Shown here: one piece after another, positions 17,203 to 27,283 of the stretch
Position numbering within the stretch: position 1 is the first letter of the stretch
Layout: every line of letters starts with the position of its first letter
DNA from: Paralteromonas sediminis
GTDB lineage: Bacteria > Pseudomonadota > Gammaproteobacteria > Enterobacterales > Alteromonadaceae
NCBI RefSeq assembly: GCF_003820355.1
Contig: NZ_RPOK01000005.1
Location: forward strand, 227,694-291,693
DNA: 64,000 nt
Direction: 5' to 3'
Notes under the pieces: generated by a model
The model's database searches: none
What the model was told of the DNA's origin: nothing
What the model saw: only the letters and a program-made list of their open reading frames with translations
Made by a program: the position numbers and the translations under genes

Positions 17203-18720
17203 ATGCATCAGGATACCTTGCACATTGTTATTCTTGGCGGTGGCACTGCGGGCTGGATGACTGCGAATTTAATGGCTGCAAGATGGAAAGATAAAAATAT
17301 ACATCTCACCTTAGTCGAATCACCAGACGTTGCTGTTGTTGGGGTGGGTGAAGGCTCTACCCCATCTATGCAAAACTTTTTTCAGGAAATTGGCGTGGCA
17401 GAGTCAGAGTGGATGCCAGAATGTAGCGCCACGTATAAAAATGGTATTACCTTTGAGGGCTGGTCTTCTATGCCAGGCTTTGAAGCATACTGCCATCCAT
17501 TCCCCTCACAAATGGACACATTTACTTTTCCTCAATTTGAGACGAATTGTCAGTTGAGACGTCATCACTTTGATGTCGATACCCATCCAGATCGGTTCTT
17601 TCTGGGCGCTTATCTTTCTCAGAATAGCAAAAGCCCTAAAGCAAACTATGCGTTTCCGTTTGATCACCCCCATGGCTACCACTTTGACGCGGGCTTATTG
17701 GGCAAATTTCTAAGAAAAAAGGCCATGCAACGCAAGGTTAAGTACGTGCAACAGCATGTTGAGCGTGTCATTCAAAGGGAAAATGGCGATATCGCGAGCA
17801 TAGAGTTTAGAGACGGCGGCACCCTTGAAGGGGACGTTTTTGTAGACTGCACCGGTTTTTCCGCTCTGTTGATGCAAAAAACCTTAAAGGTACCTTATAT
17901 TGCGTTGGATGACGTACTTTTCAATGACACCGCGGTCGTCGTTTCTACCCCCGTTGACATGAAACACTTGCCATCAGAAACACGGTGTACTGCGCTAAAG
18001 TATGGTTGGGTATGGGATATTCCACTAACTAGCAGAACCGGAAACGGTTATGTATTCAGCTCTCGCTATTGCACTCTCGATAACGCAGAAACTGAGCTCA
18101 GACAGCATTTAGGCCTATTAGATGCAGATGTGGAATGTCGAAGCGTAAAATGGAAACAAGGGCGTTTGCAAAAAGGCTGGACTCACAATTGTTTAGCAGT
18201 TGGACTGTCTCAAGGGTTTCTGGAGCCCATAGAAGCCATGTCACTGCATCTGGTTTATTGCAGTATTGGTCATTTCATTACTGAATTTGAAAAGGGCAAA
18301 TTTACTACGCAATATCAAAATGAGTACAACCGGCTGATTGATAGCGCCTTTGATAGTGTGACTGATTACATTGTCGCCCACTATCGCTTAAATTCCAGAC
18401 GTGATACCGAATATTGGAAGGATAATGCCGCTAACCCTCATATCAGCAATGCATTTAGGGCCATTGTAGCAAGCTGGATGGGCGCGTCACAAAATAGTCT
18501 GGCCGATGCATTGAAGCGCTATGATACAAGCCACTATTTTCCTCTGACTTCTTGGCTGATTCTCTTTGCTGGGTATGGCGTATTTCCGGCCCAAGCACAA
18601 GCTCAACCCTTGCAAGCCGGTATGCAATCCACTGACATGCAAGCACTTGATAACTTCATTAAACGGTGCGCCTCGAACTTTGATACGCATCAGGCGACTG
18701 TTTCCGCTTATCACAGTTAA
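17203..18720 (+). CDS. PF04820 flavin-dependent (tryptophan-type) halogenase-like protein
   Basis: 505 aa. FAD motif GGGTAG is at 12-17, GVGEGSTP at 47-54, a conserved lysine at K79 within ATYKNG, and the WxWxIP signature at 269-274 (WVWDIP). The stretch LEPIEAMSLH at about 339-348 aligns with the EPLESTG block of tryptophan halogenases: the catalytic glutamate is kept (E343), but the usual serine-threonine that helps hold halide is replaced by AM. Members next to TonB-dependent receptors in marine bacteria and Caulobacter relatives have unproven activity. It is probably co-expressed with the receptor 165 bp downstream. Confidence 0.85.
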   Translation: MHQDTLHIVILGGGTAGWMTANLMAARWKDKNIHLTLVESPDVAVVGVGEGSTPSMQNFFQEIGVAESEWMPECSATYKNGITFEGWSSMPGFEAYCHPFPSQMDTFTFPQFETNCQLRRHHFDVDTHPDRFFLGAYLSQNSKSPKANYAFPFDHPHGYHFDAGLLGKFLRKKAMQRKVKYVQQHVERVIQRENGDIASIEFRDGGTLEGDVFVDCTGFSALLMQKTLKVPYIALDDVLFNDTAVVVSTPVDMKHLPSETRCTALKYGWVWDIPLTSRTGNGYVFSSRYCTLDNAETELRQHLGLLDADVECRSVKWKQGRLQKGWTHNCLAVGLSQGFLEPIEAMSLHLVYCSIGHFITEFEKGKFTTQYQNEYNRLIDSAFDSVTDYIVAHYRLNSRRDTEYWKDNAANPHISNAFRAIVASWMGASQNSLADALKRYDTSHYFPLTSWLILFAGYGVFPAQAQAQPLQAGMQSTDMQALDNFIKRCASNFDTHQATVSAYHS

Positions 18721-18885
18721 CCGTCACTGAAAGTTATATCCCTGAGCTTGTGTATTATATCCCTTCCCCTGCATACATTATCCCTTAACCCCCGCAGCAG
18801 TAGTGCGCCCTGATAGCGTCACAGTATCGGCAGTTCTATCTGTCGACTAAGAAAATCACAAAAACACATTCAGGGAGTTTTTCAA

Positions 18886-21800
18886 ATGAGAGAAACCACA
18901 TTTAGACGCAGCCTTGCTGCTTTGGCAGTCGCCACATCCTGCGGACTATTAATGCCTTCAACGCTGTATGCTCAAGAACAAGATCCAGAAAGAGAAGAAA
19001 GCCTAGAAACAGAAAAAATCACCGTCACCGGTAGCCGCGTACGTCGTGATGAATTTGCTTCACCCTCGCCCATTCAGGTCATTAGTGTAGATGATGCAAA
19101 GCGTGCGGGTATTACCAATGTAGCAGACATGCTGCAACGAATTTCACTTGTTAACGGTACGCAAATTGACAATACCATTAACACCAACTCCGGTAACTCC
19201 AATGCGACAGAAGCACCACCTGCAGGTGGCGTAGGCTCAGTGAACGTTGGTTTGCGCGGTCTGGGAGCAGAAAGAACGCTAATATTGCTTAATGGCACTC
19301 GCCTTGGTGCCTCTGGGGTTCGTGGTGCGCCGTCGCAACCTGATATGAGCTTAATTCCTTTAGAAATGGTCGAGAGGGTTGAAGTACTCTCGGATTCGGC
19401 ATCAGCCGTGTATGGTGCCGACGCGGTTGCAGGCGTAATTAATATTATTCTGAAACAATCTTTTGATGGCATGCAGATAAGTGCCGACGTGTCTGCGCCC
19501 TCCGATGAAGGCGGAGAAGAGCGACAGCTTTCGTTTGTCACCGGTGGTGAAGGCGAGCGCTTCAAATTTATCTTCGGTGGTGAGTTCTATGAGCGTGAGC
19601 GTATTTCACTGGGTTCGAGGATTGACTGTATCAGACGACGGGAAATAGACGTCGATACTGGTGAGTTATACGACTACTGTTATAACGGTTTCCCTGACAA
19701 TGCCGTACTGTCAACAACAGCAGCCAACGGGAGTAGCTGGAATTTCTACACGCCTGGCCAGTCCAACCTAACCAACCCTCTGACAGGACAGCCTGTGCCT
19801 AACTTTAGCACCTCGGAGAACATCCCCGATGTTTGGAGTGAGCGCTTTCCGTTCTTAGGTGAACAAGTGGGGCTCGATCGTTTCAGAGCAAACCCTGACT
19901 TCAACGACAATAACGACCGTCTTGCGAGCGACTTGGTCTCGCCAGTCACAAGATTTTCACTGATGTCCAGTGGTACCTATTTCCCAGAATGGGGAGAAGA
20001 TCACAATATTGCCATTTCATTTGACACGTCATACTTCCATCGTCATTTGACCAACCGAGCGTCAACGGAGCAAATCTATCCAGGCGTACCCGCTCTGATC
20101 CCGCAAGAAAATGAGCAAGGCAATATCATGCTCAACGATGATGGTACCCGCGTGATGGTGCCGAATCCCTTGAATCCACTTGGTACAGATGCACTTCCCA
20201 TTTATACCATCGACAATAAAAAGCAAACCCGCGATGTAGAGTTGGATCATTTCCGATTCAACACTGGCATTTCAGGTGACCTTCCAGGCGAGTGGGCTAG
20301 AGATAACTTTTGGACCTTTAATGTTAACTTCAGTTACGACAGAGGCGACGGTGCAGCAAGTCAGCCGCTTATTGATGAACGCAACTTCATTCTTACTTTA
20401 GAAACCTTACGCTTAGATTCTGACGGCAATCTAAAATGTGGCATTCCCATCATTGCTAATAACCCTTGGGGTGGGATCATCAGTGCACAGGACTGTGTCG
20501 TTGTAGATTTCTTTAATACAGGTTTGTTTGGCAACAGCAACGGCAGCACGGGGGCACTCACTGATGCAGCAGCCGATTACTTAATTGGTGAGCGCGTGAA
20601 CCGAACGGTAGTGACTCAGTCTTTATTGTCAGGTTACGTATCAGGTGAGTTGTTTTCCTTCGACAACGGCGGTGCAGCAAGTTTGGTACTAGGTGTTGAA
20701 GCCCGTCGAGATGAGATTGATTCCCAGGTGGACTTCCTTGGCGCTAACGGCCTGTTAGTGGCAGAAGATCCAGGCACAGAGGGAATTACTGCCGGCTCAA
20801 GAACCATCAACGAAGTATTTGGTGAACTAAGCCTACCTATTTTCCGTGAAGTAGACGGTGCTCATGATTTAACGGTTGATTTAGCCTTACGTTACACCGA
20901 CGAGTCTAACTTTGGGTCTGAAAGTACGGAGCGAGTGCGCGTGACCTATGCGCCAGTAGACTGGGTTTCATTCAGTGCTGCCTATGGCACGTCGTTTAGA
21001 ACGCCCAACCTACGTGAACAATATTTAGGCGACCAGTTTGGCGGTGAAAGCGGTGGTATTGACCCTTGTAACGCTTCACCTTATTTGTCTGGTTCACCGC
21101 CTCAGTACGACCCCACTATAGACACACGCAGTCAGATAATACTGGACAACTGCGAATTGAGCGGTGCCAATCCATTTGTTTTGGGAACAACAGGTTCAAC
21201 CAACATCCCTGTTAGAGTGGGTGGCTCCGTAGACACCCTACTGCCTGAAACGTCAGACCAAACCACGCTTACCTTTAAAGCAACGCCAATTAGCAATGAG
21301 GATGTCAGTTTTGATTTCTCTGTGACCTATTTTGACATTGAAATTGAAAACACCATTCAGCAACAATCTGCGGCCTTTATCATGACCCGTTGCTTTGAAG
21401 ACTTACCCGGCTTGGCCAGCCCATTCTGTAATAATGTTGGGCCGAGAAACCCTAACCTGGGCGAATCCACCCGCTTCATTACCAGTGTAGATGCTTCTTT
21501 CGTTAACATTGGTGAAGAAACGTCTAAGGGTTACGATATCAACACCCGCTTAGGCTTGAACTTCGAAGGCTATGATGTGGTCTGGACGGTGCAAGCCACA
21601 GTTCAGGATGAGAGAAGCCAAACCATTATTAAGGATGATGAACTGCCCAATGGTGGTAGAGACGACTACGTAGGTACATTTGGTACGCCTGACCTTCGAT
21701 TGGTCACACAACTCAGTCTCAATATGGGTGATTTCACGTTGGCTTATAGTGGTCGCTTTATTGATGAAACTTCGGTCTTTATTCGTGATGAAGCCAAGTC

Positions 21801-22089
21801 TCGCAGTACTTGCCTAGCCAAAAATGCAGGGCCTAGTGCATTGAATATCATTGGTGACCCAACGGTATACCGAGATTGTGTGGCAGAGTCTGCCTTCTAC
21901 TCTGATATATCTCTGACATGGACACCTAACGAGACCTTCAGCACAACCGCAGGTGTGAGAAACTTTACCGATGAGCAACCTGCACAGGTGTCATCCGGCC
22001 TAGGCAATGACCGCGGTGGTCGAATGACAGGTTCAGGCTATGATCAAGTTGGCAGAACCCTGTTCTTCTCGGCGAAATATAAGTTTTAA
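18886..22089 (+). CDS. TonB-dependent outer-membrane receptor
   Basis: 1067 aa. A signal peptide ends at YAQ near residue 30. A TonB-box-like segment EKITVTGSRVRR precedes the plug domain (about 55-190, with GLRGLGAERTLILLNG and VYGADAVAGVINIILK). The remainder is a long beta-barrel that ends in an aromatic residue (SAKYKF), as required for outer-membrane insertion. Such receptors import large or scarce molecules using TonB energy. The family with the GSRVRRDEF start is common in Alteromonadales and often sits beside PF04820 proteins, which suggests a shared substrate. GGGAG lies upstream of ATG 18886 as ribosome site. Confidence 0.92.
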   Translation: MRETTFRRSLAALAVATSCGLLMPSTLYAQEQDPEREESLETEKITVTGSRVRRDEFASPSPIQVISVDDAKRAGITNVADMLQRISLVNGTQIDNTINTNSGNSNATEAPPAGGVGSVNVGLRGLGAERTLILLNGTRLGASGVRGAPSQPDMSLIPLEMVERVEVLSDSASAVYGADAVAGVINIILKQSFDGMQISADVSAPSDEGGEERQLSFVTGGEGERFKFIFGGEFYERERISLGSRIDCIRRREIDVDTGELYDYCYNGFPDNAVLSTTAANGSSWNFYTPGQSNLTNPLTGQPVPNFSTSENIPDVWSERFPFLGEQVGLDRFRANPDFNDNNDRLASDLVSPVTRFSLMSSGTYFPEWGEDHNIAISFDTSYFHRHLTNRASTEQIYPGVPALIPQENEQGNIMLNDDGTRVMVPNPLNPLGTDALPIYTIDNKKQTRDVELDHFRFNTGISGDLPGEWARDNFWTFNVNFSYDRGDGAASQPLIDERNFILTLETLRLDSDGNLKCGIPIIANNPWGGIISAQDCVVVDFFNTGLFGNSNGSTGALTDAAADYLIGERVNRTVVTQSLLSGYVSGELFSFDNGGAASLVLGVEARRDEIDSQVDFLGANGLLVAEDPGTEGITAGSRTINEVFGELSLPIFREVDGAHDLTVDLALRYTDESNFGSESTERVRVTYAPVDWVSFSAAYGTSFRTPNLREQYLGDQFGGESGGIDPCNASPYLSGSPPQYDPTIDTRSQIILDNCELSGANPFVLGTTGSTNIPVRVGGSVDTLLPETSDQTTLTFKATPISNEDVSFDFSVTYFDIEIENTIQQQSAAFIMTRCFEDLPGLASPFCNNVGPRNPNLGESTRFITSVDASFVNIGEETSKGYDINTRLGLNFEGYDVVWTVQATVQDERSQTIIKDDELPNGGRDDYVGTFGTPDLRLVTQLSLNMGDFTLAYSGRFIDETSVFIRDEAKSRSTCLAKNAGPSALNIIGDPTVYRDCVAESAFYSDISLTWTPNETFSTTAGVRNFTDEQPAQVSSGLGNDRGGRMTGSGYDQVGRTLFFSAKYKF

Positions 22090-22130
22090 GTGAGAAAGCG
22101 GAGAAATTAGCCTTGTTCAAAACGTAAGCA

Positions 22131-22164
22131 AAAGACCCACTTCTTAATGTTGTGGGTCTTTTTG
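22131..22164 (+). terminator. Rho-independent terminator of the receptor gene
   Basis: AAAGACCCAC (22131-22140) and GTGGGTCTTT (22152-22161) form a perfect 10-bp stem with an 11-nt loop, followed by more T residues. Confidence 0.9.
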
Positions 22165-22332
22165 TTTACATTATCTTGGCTAACTGACGATTCGTTCGTC
22201 TCTTAATATGTTTTGCTCATCCCGAGTGTCCTGCAGTTTGGCGCATAACTATGCATTTACCGAGTTGCTGCGTACGAATCATACGATATTTCTGTAGACT
22301 AAAGTTTCCACTACAGTCTGGAGAAACAGTGA

Positions 22333-23049
22333 ATGATCCGTTGTGTTATCGTCGAAGATGAAGAGATGGCCATTGACCGATTGCGCCGAGAAATTGACAA
22401 GCGACCAGGGTGGGAAGTCGTCGCGACTTGCCAGGAATACAATGAGGCAGAACGAACATTATTTTCTGTCGAACCAGATGTATGTTTTATGGATATCAGT
22501 ATTATTGCCGGTAGTGGCATGGCATTGGCGAAGAAGCTTAGTCAGTTTCTGAGCACAAAATGGATATTCTCCACCGCGTATGATGAGTATGCAGTGGATG
22601 CGTTTGATATTGATGCTTTGGGTTATCTACTCAAGCCCTATAAGAACAGTAAGCTTTTGAGCTTGTTTAAAAAAGTTGAATCGGAGCTCGCTGACTCAAA
22701 CCACAGTGAGCCGGCACATTCGTCGCTTCTAGCGGTTAAGTCCATTGGAGAAGTCTGCTTAGTAGACTGTCAGGATGTTATGTGGATTAAGGGCGCGTCA
22801 AATTATGTAGAATTGCACACTGAAAATAAAGTCCACCTGTACAGGTCGACCTTTTCCGATATCGAGCAACGGCTTCCAGCCAACAAATTTGTGCGAGTTC
22901 ACCGCTCGTCCATGGTCAATTTAGATTATGTGACAAAAATCGGAAGCGAACTGGGACGTTATTCACTGGTAATAATGAAAAATGGTGATGATGTGCGCAT
23001 GAGCAATGCACATAAAAGTGAATTGTTTCGGTTGTTAAATATTGAGTAA
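22333..23049 (+). CDS. LytTR-family response regulator
   Basis: 238 aa. The receiver domain has the acidic pocket VEDEE at its start, a phospho-acceptor aspartate in VCFMDIS (about D54) and K in YLLKPY. The C-terminal LytTR DNA-binding domain spans about 135-235 and includes VMWIKGASNYVELH and KFVRVHRSSMVNL. It is followed 4 bp later by its LytS-type kinase. Lying directly after the TonB-dependent receptor, it may control that locus, although a strong terminator separates them. Confidence 0.9.
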   Translation: MIRCVIVEDEEMAIDRLRREIDKRPGWEVVATCQEYNEAERTLFSVEPDVCFMDISIIAGSGMALAKKLSQFLSTKWIFSTAYDEYAVDAFDIDALGYLLKPYKNSKLLSLFKKVESELADSNHSEPAHSSLLAVKSIGEVCLVDCQDVMWIKGASNYVELHTENKVHLYRSTFSDIEQRLPANKFVRVHRSSMVNLDYVTKIGSELGRYSLVIMKNGDDVRMSNAHKSELFRLLNIE

Positions 23050-23053
23050 TCAA

Positions 23054-24145
23054 ATGGAAAGTTACTTGGCATTCGCCAATAAAAGCCGCCAACAATTGTA
23101 TTGGATACTGCAAGGGTTAGGATGGCTTTGCTATGCGCTGATATTTGCCTGGGACAATATTTTCTTCAATTTCCAAATTGATGTACCTCATTTTACCACC
23201 ATCATGATTTTCACACTGTTTAGCTTCACTGGATTCCTGTGTACCGTGTTCATGCGCTCTGTATATAAACGGCTTGATACCTCTCATAAATACCGTTTTG
23301 TGCTGATATGTTTTTTGTTAACCCTTGTGCTTTCGTTGTTGTGGGGTGGCTCAAAAAACCTGTTTATGTGGTACACCTTGTTTCCTGCCATTGCTAAGGA
23401 ATGGGAAACCGGCGTGCTGCCCATTTATGCCATCTTTTTTAATTACTCCAATTCGTTTTTTATTTTGCTGGTGTGGACGGCGGGTTATTTCAGCATCAAA
23501 ACGCATTTTACCATGTTAGCGCAAACGAAAAGGTTAGCGGCCATTGAAACTGACCGCCAACGTTCCAAATTTCAGTTATTGCGCTATCAGCTCAACCCGC
23601 ACTTCTTATTTAATTCTTTGAACGCAGCGTCTAATCTTGCATTGCGTGGTGATGGCGAAAAGACAAGTGAACTATTGGCCAGTTTGGCTGCTTTCTTACG
23701 TTTTACGCTAGACATTTCAACTGACGATAAAATTTCAGTAAAACAAGATTTTGAAATAATGCAGCAATATCTTGATGTAGAAGAATTGCGCTTTGGAAAA
23801 CGCTTGATTATCAAGTGGCACGTCAGTCATGACGCTGAGTCCTGCTTAATACCGAGTTTTTTAATTCAGCCTCTCATCGAGAATGCCATTAAACATTCAG
23901 TCTTCAATAAGGTTGACCCCACCACACTAACCATATCGGCTAGCGTGGTTGAGCAAGGGTTACTGATTAAACTCGCTGACGATGGATTGCTGACGTCATT
24001 ACAGAATATCAATAACAGCAAAGGCCTTGGTATAGCGAATATTCGCAAACGGCTTACCTTGTATTATGGCGATAAGGCATCACTGGACTTTGCGTTAAAT
24101 GAGCCACACGGACTGGTCGGTACAATACTCATACCCACTAGCTAA
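23054..24145 (+). CDS. LytS/YehU-type sensor histidine kinase
   Basis: 363 aa from ATG 23054; an in-frame TTG at 23042 overlaps the regulator. Four membrane helices fill the first ~150 residues. Then comes the His_kinase domain with LRYQLNPHFLFNSLNAASN, in which the histidine after NP is the phospho-site, and an ATPase domain with IQPLIENAIKHS and the glycine-rich ADDG and GLGIANIRKRL. It forms a two-component system with the LytTR regulator 4 bp upstream. It ends 3 bp from the convergent hydrolase gene. Confidence 0.9.
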   Translation: MESYLAFANKSRQQLYWILQGLGWLCYALIFAWDNIFFNFQIDVPHFTTIMIFTLFSFTGFLCTVFMRSVYKRLDTSHKYRFVLICFLLTLVLSLLWGGSKNLFMWYTLFPAIAKEWETGVLPIYAIFFNYSNSFFILLVWTAGYFSIKTHFTMLAQTKRLAAIETDRQRSKFQLLRYQLNPHFLFNSLNAASNLALRGDGEKTSELLASLAAFLRFTLDISTDDKISVKQDFEIMQQYLDVEELRFGKRLIIKWHVSHDAESCLIPSFLIQPLIENAIKHSVFNKVDPTTLTISASVVEQGLLIKLADDGLLTSLQNINNSKGLGIANIRKRLTLYYGDKASLDFALNEPHGLVGTILIPTS

Positions 24146-24148
24146 CAG

Positions 24149-25510
24149 CTATAGACCATAGTTTTTCTCGTGATAGTCACTGTCAAACCCCTCAGACAAT
24201 GCCTTGGCCTTCTTGAATGCGGATTGTGCAGCGCTTTTATCTCCCAATAAATAATGCACATAAGCCAAGCTGTCGTATGCTTGCGGGGCATTGGGGTAAA
24301 AATGACTTAGTGTGCTGATTACATCTAGTGCTTCCTGCCCTGCACCACTTTTGGCCAGGGATAAGCCGGCTTCATTTAAAGGTCTGCCCATAAATCCCGT
24401 GTATCCTTTGGCTTTGTAGATTTCAGAAAAGTCACGTTTAAAGCGCGCCAGTCCCAACGCTTTGTATTGGTCGTAGACAAAATGTTTAGCAGGTAGCATG
24501 AATGCATCAACAGACTCTTGACGGTACATTTGCATCAAACGATTTGATACACGTTCGGCCACTAATTCGTCGCTATTTGCTAGTACTACAATAATGGTTT
24601 GTTGATCACGTAACACTTCAACGGCAGCGCTAACGCCGGTACCTCCACCGTAGGAGCCATGATGTTTTTTATTGCCAAAATAACGGGTAAATGTGCTGCC
24701 TTTCCGATTAAGAAGTTCATCACTGAAAAACAGTGCATTAAAAAAATGGTAAACGTCGTCGACCGTTGCTTCAATTCCTCCGTCAGGACCAGATACCTCT
24801 CTAAATTGCGTGGGCTGCAGTGTCTTGTCGAGTGCGTAGACGTAGCGTTCTGATTGACTAGGACTGTTTTCTTCGCGATGTAATGAGCTGCTTTTGGCGC
24901 CAGTGGGCCCAAATATTCTTTCATTGAGCAACATGCCAAAGGACTTTTTTGTAAGCTTTTCGAGTAAGGCGCCTAATACTATGTAGCCGTAATTTGAATA
25001 CCGATAGTCGCTTCCGGGTTCAAAAAGTAGGGGTTTTCCTCGCAGCAGACCGAGTTTCTTATCTAAAGAATCGTAGCTCAGAGGATCGTTCATGTATGCT
25101 GGGATAAAAATATCACCAAAGCCTGCTTTGTGCGTTAGTAAGTGCTCAATCGTTATCTTTTCAGCGATCGAAGCATCTAGTCCCAAATCAAATTCAGACA
25201 GCGTGGTTTCAAAAGAGAATTTGCCTTGTTCTATCATTTGCAACACTAAGACAGCCGTGTAGTGTTTTGCGATTGAACCCACATTAAAGCGGGTATCGCG
25301 GCGGTTAGGAATATTGTCTGCTATGTTGGCCAGACCATAAGATTGAGCAGATACCTTTCCATCTTTATGGGCGATCAGTACATTACCTGAAAACCAAGTG
25401 TGATCGACATATTCTTGAACTACCCGTTCAGCGCTTTCTGGTGTCACTGCCCCTGAGTGCATTGCACAAAGTATTGTCGCCGCTGCACACAGTATTTGTT
25501 TAAGGCCCAT
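24149..25510 (-). CDS. Secreted beta-lactamase-family serine hydrolase with C-terminal TPR-like region
   Basis: 453 aa. A signal peptide covers about 1-20. The class C-type fold (PF00144) shows SxxK as SIAK near residue 79, the YSN motif as YRYSNYGY, and GGGTG near the end of the catalytic domain in place of KTG. Residues from about 365 form two helical TPR-like units (PNAPQAYDSLAYVHYLLGD). Enzymes of this kind include peptidases, esterases and carboxypeptidases; a true resistance beta-lactamase is unlikely given the diverged third motif. Confidence 0.85.
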   Translation of the reverse strand: MGLKQILCAAATILCAMHSGAVTPESAERVVQEYVDHTWFSGNVLIAHKDGKVSAQSYGLANIADNIPNRRDTRFNVGSIAKHYTAVLVLQMIEQGKFSFETTLSEFDLGLDASIAEKITIEHLLTHKAGFGDIFIPAYMNDPLSYDSLDKKLGLLRGKPLLFEPGSDYRYSNYGYIVLGALLEKLTKKSFGMLLNERIFGPTGAKSSSLHREENSPSQSERYVYALDKTLQPTQFREVSGPDGGIEATVDDVYHFFNALFFSDELLNRKGSTFTRYFGNKKHHGSYGGGTGVSAAVEVLRDQQTIIVVLANSDELVAERVSNRLMQMYRQESVDAFMLPAKHFVYDQYKALGLARFKRDFSEIYKAKGYTGFMGRPLNEAGLSLAKSGAGQEALDVISTLSHFYPNAPQAYDSLAYVHYLLGDKSAAQSAFKKAKALSEGFDSDYHEKNYGL

Positions 25511-25542
25511 ACTAATTCCCTGACATAGTTAACAGTAAATGG

Positions 25543-25563
25543 CTTCCCATTAATCATGGGAAG
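25543..25563 (-). terminator. 8-bp hairpin between two hydrolase genes
   Basis: CTTCCCAT (25543-25550) pairs with ATGGGAAG (25556-25563) across a 5-nt loop, just after the end of the alpha/beta hydrolase gene. It has no T-run, so it would be a weak terminator or an mRNA 3' stem. Confidence 0.35.
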
Positions 25564-25578
25564 ACGTTTGAGAGTGTA

Positions 25579-27018
25579 TCACTGACGAAAAGTCGATGCC
25601 TTAAGTACCCAATTGCCCACTAGATCTAACACTTCAGGTGACATGGTTTCTTCAATTTGCGAATACTCAGACATGAGGCCGCTATTGGCCCGCTGAAAAA
25701 GGTGGTTTACGCCACTGATTTCCTCGACCTTGGTAAGAGGGTGAGGTTGCTCTTGAAGCGCAGCACGAATTTTGCTGAGATTCATCTCCATGTCCATTTG
25801 TGTATCTTTCGCACCATGAATGGCCAGCACTGGAATGGTCAATTCTTTCAAGTACACCTGAGGATTGTGCAACAAAAAATACTTCATCCAATTTGAGCTT
25901 AACTGTTGAATTCGGGCTGGTGATAGCTTACCGCCACCGATAGCTTTGATTTCTGACTTTATGCTGTCAGGAAAAGACTGCCATGTTCTATCATGGGCAC
26001 TTGCCAACTCTGAAGCCAATTCGTTTTTATTAGTGTTAGTCATCACTGTTTGATTTAACGCACGCGTGATTTCACTGCCAGCCGCTGCTGCCTCCACGCT
26101 TAAGCCATTGGCTTGTAGAAACGATTTTGTTTGCCATACTGAAATATCGTTGCCTGTTTGACCTGGACCGGCAAGTAACACAATAAAATCCACATTGGCA
26201 TTTTTGCTAGCTGTGATTGGTGCGATAAGCCCACCTTCGCTGTGCCCCATTAAACCAATGCTATCTTTTGCTATATTTTTATGTGAAGAAAGATAGTCCA
26301 CCGCAGCAGAAGCATCTTTTGCAAAATCGGCGCTGGTAGCGATGTCAAAGCGACCGGTAGATTGACCAAAGCCTCTGTCATCATAGCGCAGCACGGCTAT
26401 TCCGCGCTGCGTGAGGTAATTTGCAATGACTAAAAACGTTTTGTGCCCCATGAACGTCTGGTCTCTGTCTTGAGGTCCCGACCCCGTAATGAGCACGACC
26501 GCAGGATACTCCCCCGTAGAAGAAGGCAAAGTCAAAGTACCAGCAAGCGTAACGTTATCTGTGTGGTTTTCAAAAGTGACCTCTTCCACTACATAATCAT
26601 ATGGCGGGGTCGGATGCTGTGGCCTGTTGATGACAGACTTAACCGCTTCTTTCTCTTTCTCCAACTTCAAAGGCAGCTTGTTTGGTCCCTGGTTCCAATG
26701 CCCTTCCATAGTGCCCTCACTGCTATTTACTACCCCTGTAAATGTAGCTTGGGCGACCGCAATCGTAATCGTAATGCTTTGCCCTTCAATAGTGACAGAT
26801 TTAACCGGTATATCCGTTGCACCTTGAGCCGGACTGTCCATAGTCGCAGTCAAATCAGGCTTTATATGAAAGAGTAACGGTACGCTTTGACCCGATACCG
26901 ACAACGCTCCTTTCCAACTACCCGCGATATCACTGTTCTGTGTTGAGTTCGCAACTGCCTGTTTGCAAAAGCAGAACAACAACAGGCTTATCGACATAAT
27001 CATCTTAATGGGTGTCAT
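25579..27018 (-). CDS. Secreted alpha/beta hydrolase (BAAT/dienelactone-type)
   Basis: 479 aa from ATG 27018, one base after the stop of the small membrane protein gene. A signal peptide ends at VANS. Residues 25-130 form a beta-rich N-terminal domain, then an alpha/beta hydrolase domain with GSGPQDRD (oxyanion region), YDDRGFGQSTG, the nucleophile elbow GHSEGG, an aspartate in GAKDTQMD and a histidine in GVNHLF. The catalytic triad is therefore complete. The substrate is unknown; related proteins act on esters or peptides in the periplasm. Confidence 0.85.
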   Translation of the reverse strand: MTPIKMIMSISLLLFCFCKQAVANSTQNSDIAGSWKGALSVSGQSVPLLFHIKPDLTATMDSPAQGATDIPVKSVTIEGQSITITIAVAQATFTGVVNSSEGTMEGHWNQGPNKLPLKLEKEKEAVKSVINRPQHPTPPYDYVVEEVTFENHTDNVTLAGTLTLPSSTGEYPAVVLITGSGPQDRDQTFMGHKTFLVIANYLTQRGIAVLRYDDRGFGQSTGRFDIATSADFAKDASAAVDYLSSHKNIAKDSIGLMGHSEGGLIAPITASKNANVDFIVLLAGPGQTGNDISVWQTKSFLQANGLSVEAAAAGSEITRALNQTVMTNTNKNELASELASAHDRTWQSFPDSIKSEIKAIGGGKLSPARIQQLSSNWMKYFLLHNPQVYLKELTIPVLAIHGAKDTQMDMEMNLSKIRAALQEQPHPLTKVEEISGVNHLFQRANSGLMSEYSQIEETMSPEVLDLVGNWVLKASTFRQ

Positions 27019-27019
27019 A

Positions 27020-27256
27020 TTAGTTGCCCCCATCATTGACATTTTGTGAGCCGTCAGCGGACGATTTCTTTCTGCAACAGCCCGCAGCTTGAGGCTTAAA
27101 GAAGTAGTGATAAGAAATATACCAGCCAGTAATCGCAAAGATTAACGCTGTAGAAGCAAAGTCTTCACCCTGCGATAAATAAGCACTGAGCAGTATAACG
27201 CCAGCCCAAACAAGGCTAAAAATAACTGATTGTTTGTTTTCCGTAATGCATTTCAT
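27020..27256 (-). CDS. Small membrane protein, unknown function
   Basis: 78 aa from ATG 27256, preceded by AAGAGGG at a good ribosome-site distance; the frame could begin at 27277. It has two membrane helices (about 12-30 and 37-54), then a cytoplasmic tail with paired cysteines and several lysines. It is the first gene of the operon with the alpha/beta hydrolase, and it faces the GntR regulator across the operator region. Confidence 0.65.
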   Translation of the reverse strand: MKCITENKQSVIFSLVWAGVILLSAYLSQGEDFASTALIFAITGWYISYHYFFKPQAAGCCRKKSSADGSQNVNDGGN

Positions 27257-27283
27257 AGTAAGTAACCCTCTTAACAAGATTTA

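Noticed and set aside
17203..18720. Second halogenase as part of the aryl-polyene operon
   Set aside because: It is on the other strand, separated by a two-component system and an exporter, and it pairs with the TonB-dependent receptor.
24149..25510. Antibiotic-resistance beta-lactamase
   Set aside because: The third motif is GGGTG rather than KTG, and a TPR-like tail is present; a peptidase or esterase is more likely.
26443..26877. 144-aa plus-strand open frame
   Set aside because: It is antisense to the alpha/beta hydrolase with a complete catalytic triad; composition is basic and low in hydrophobic pattern.
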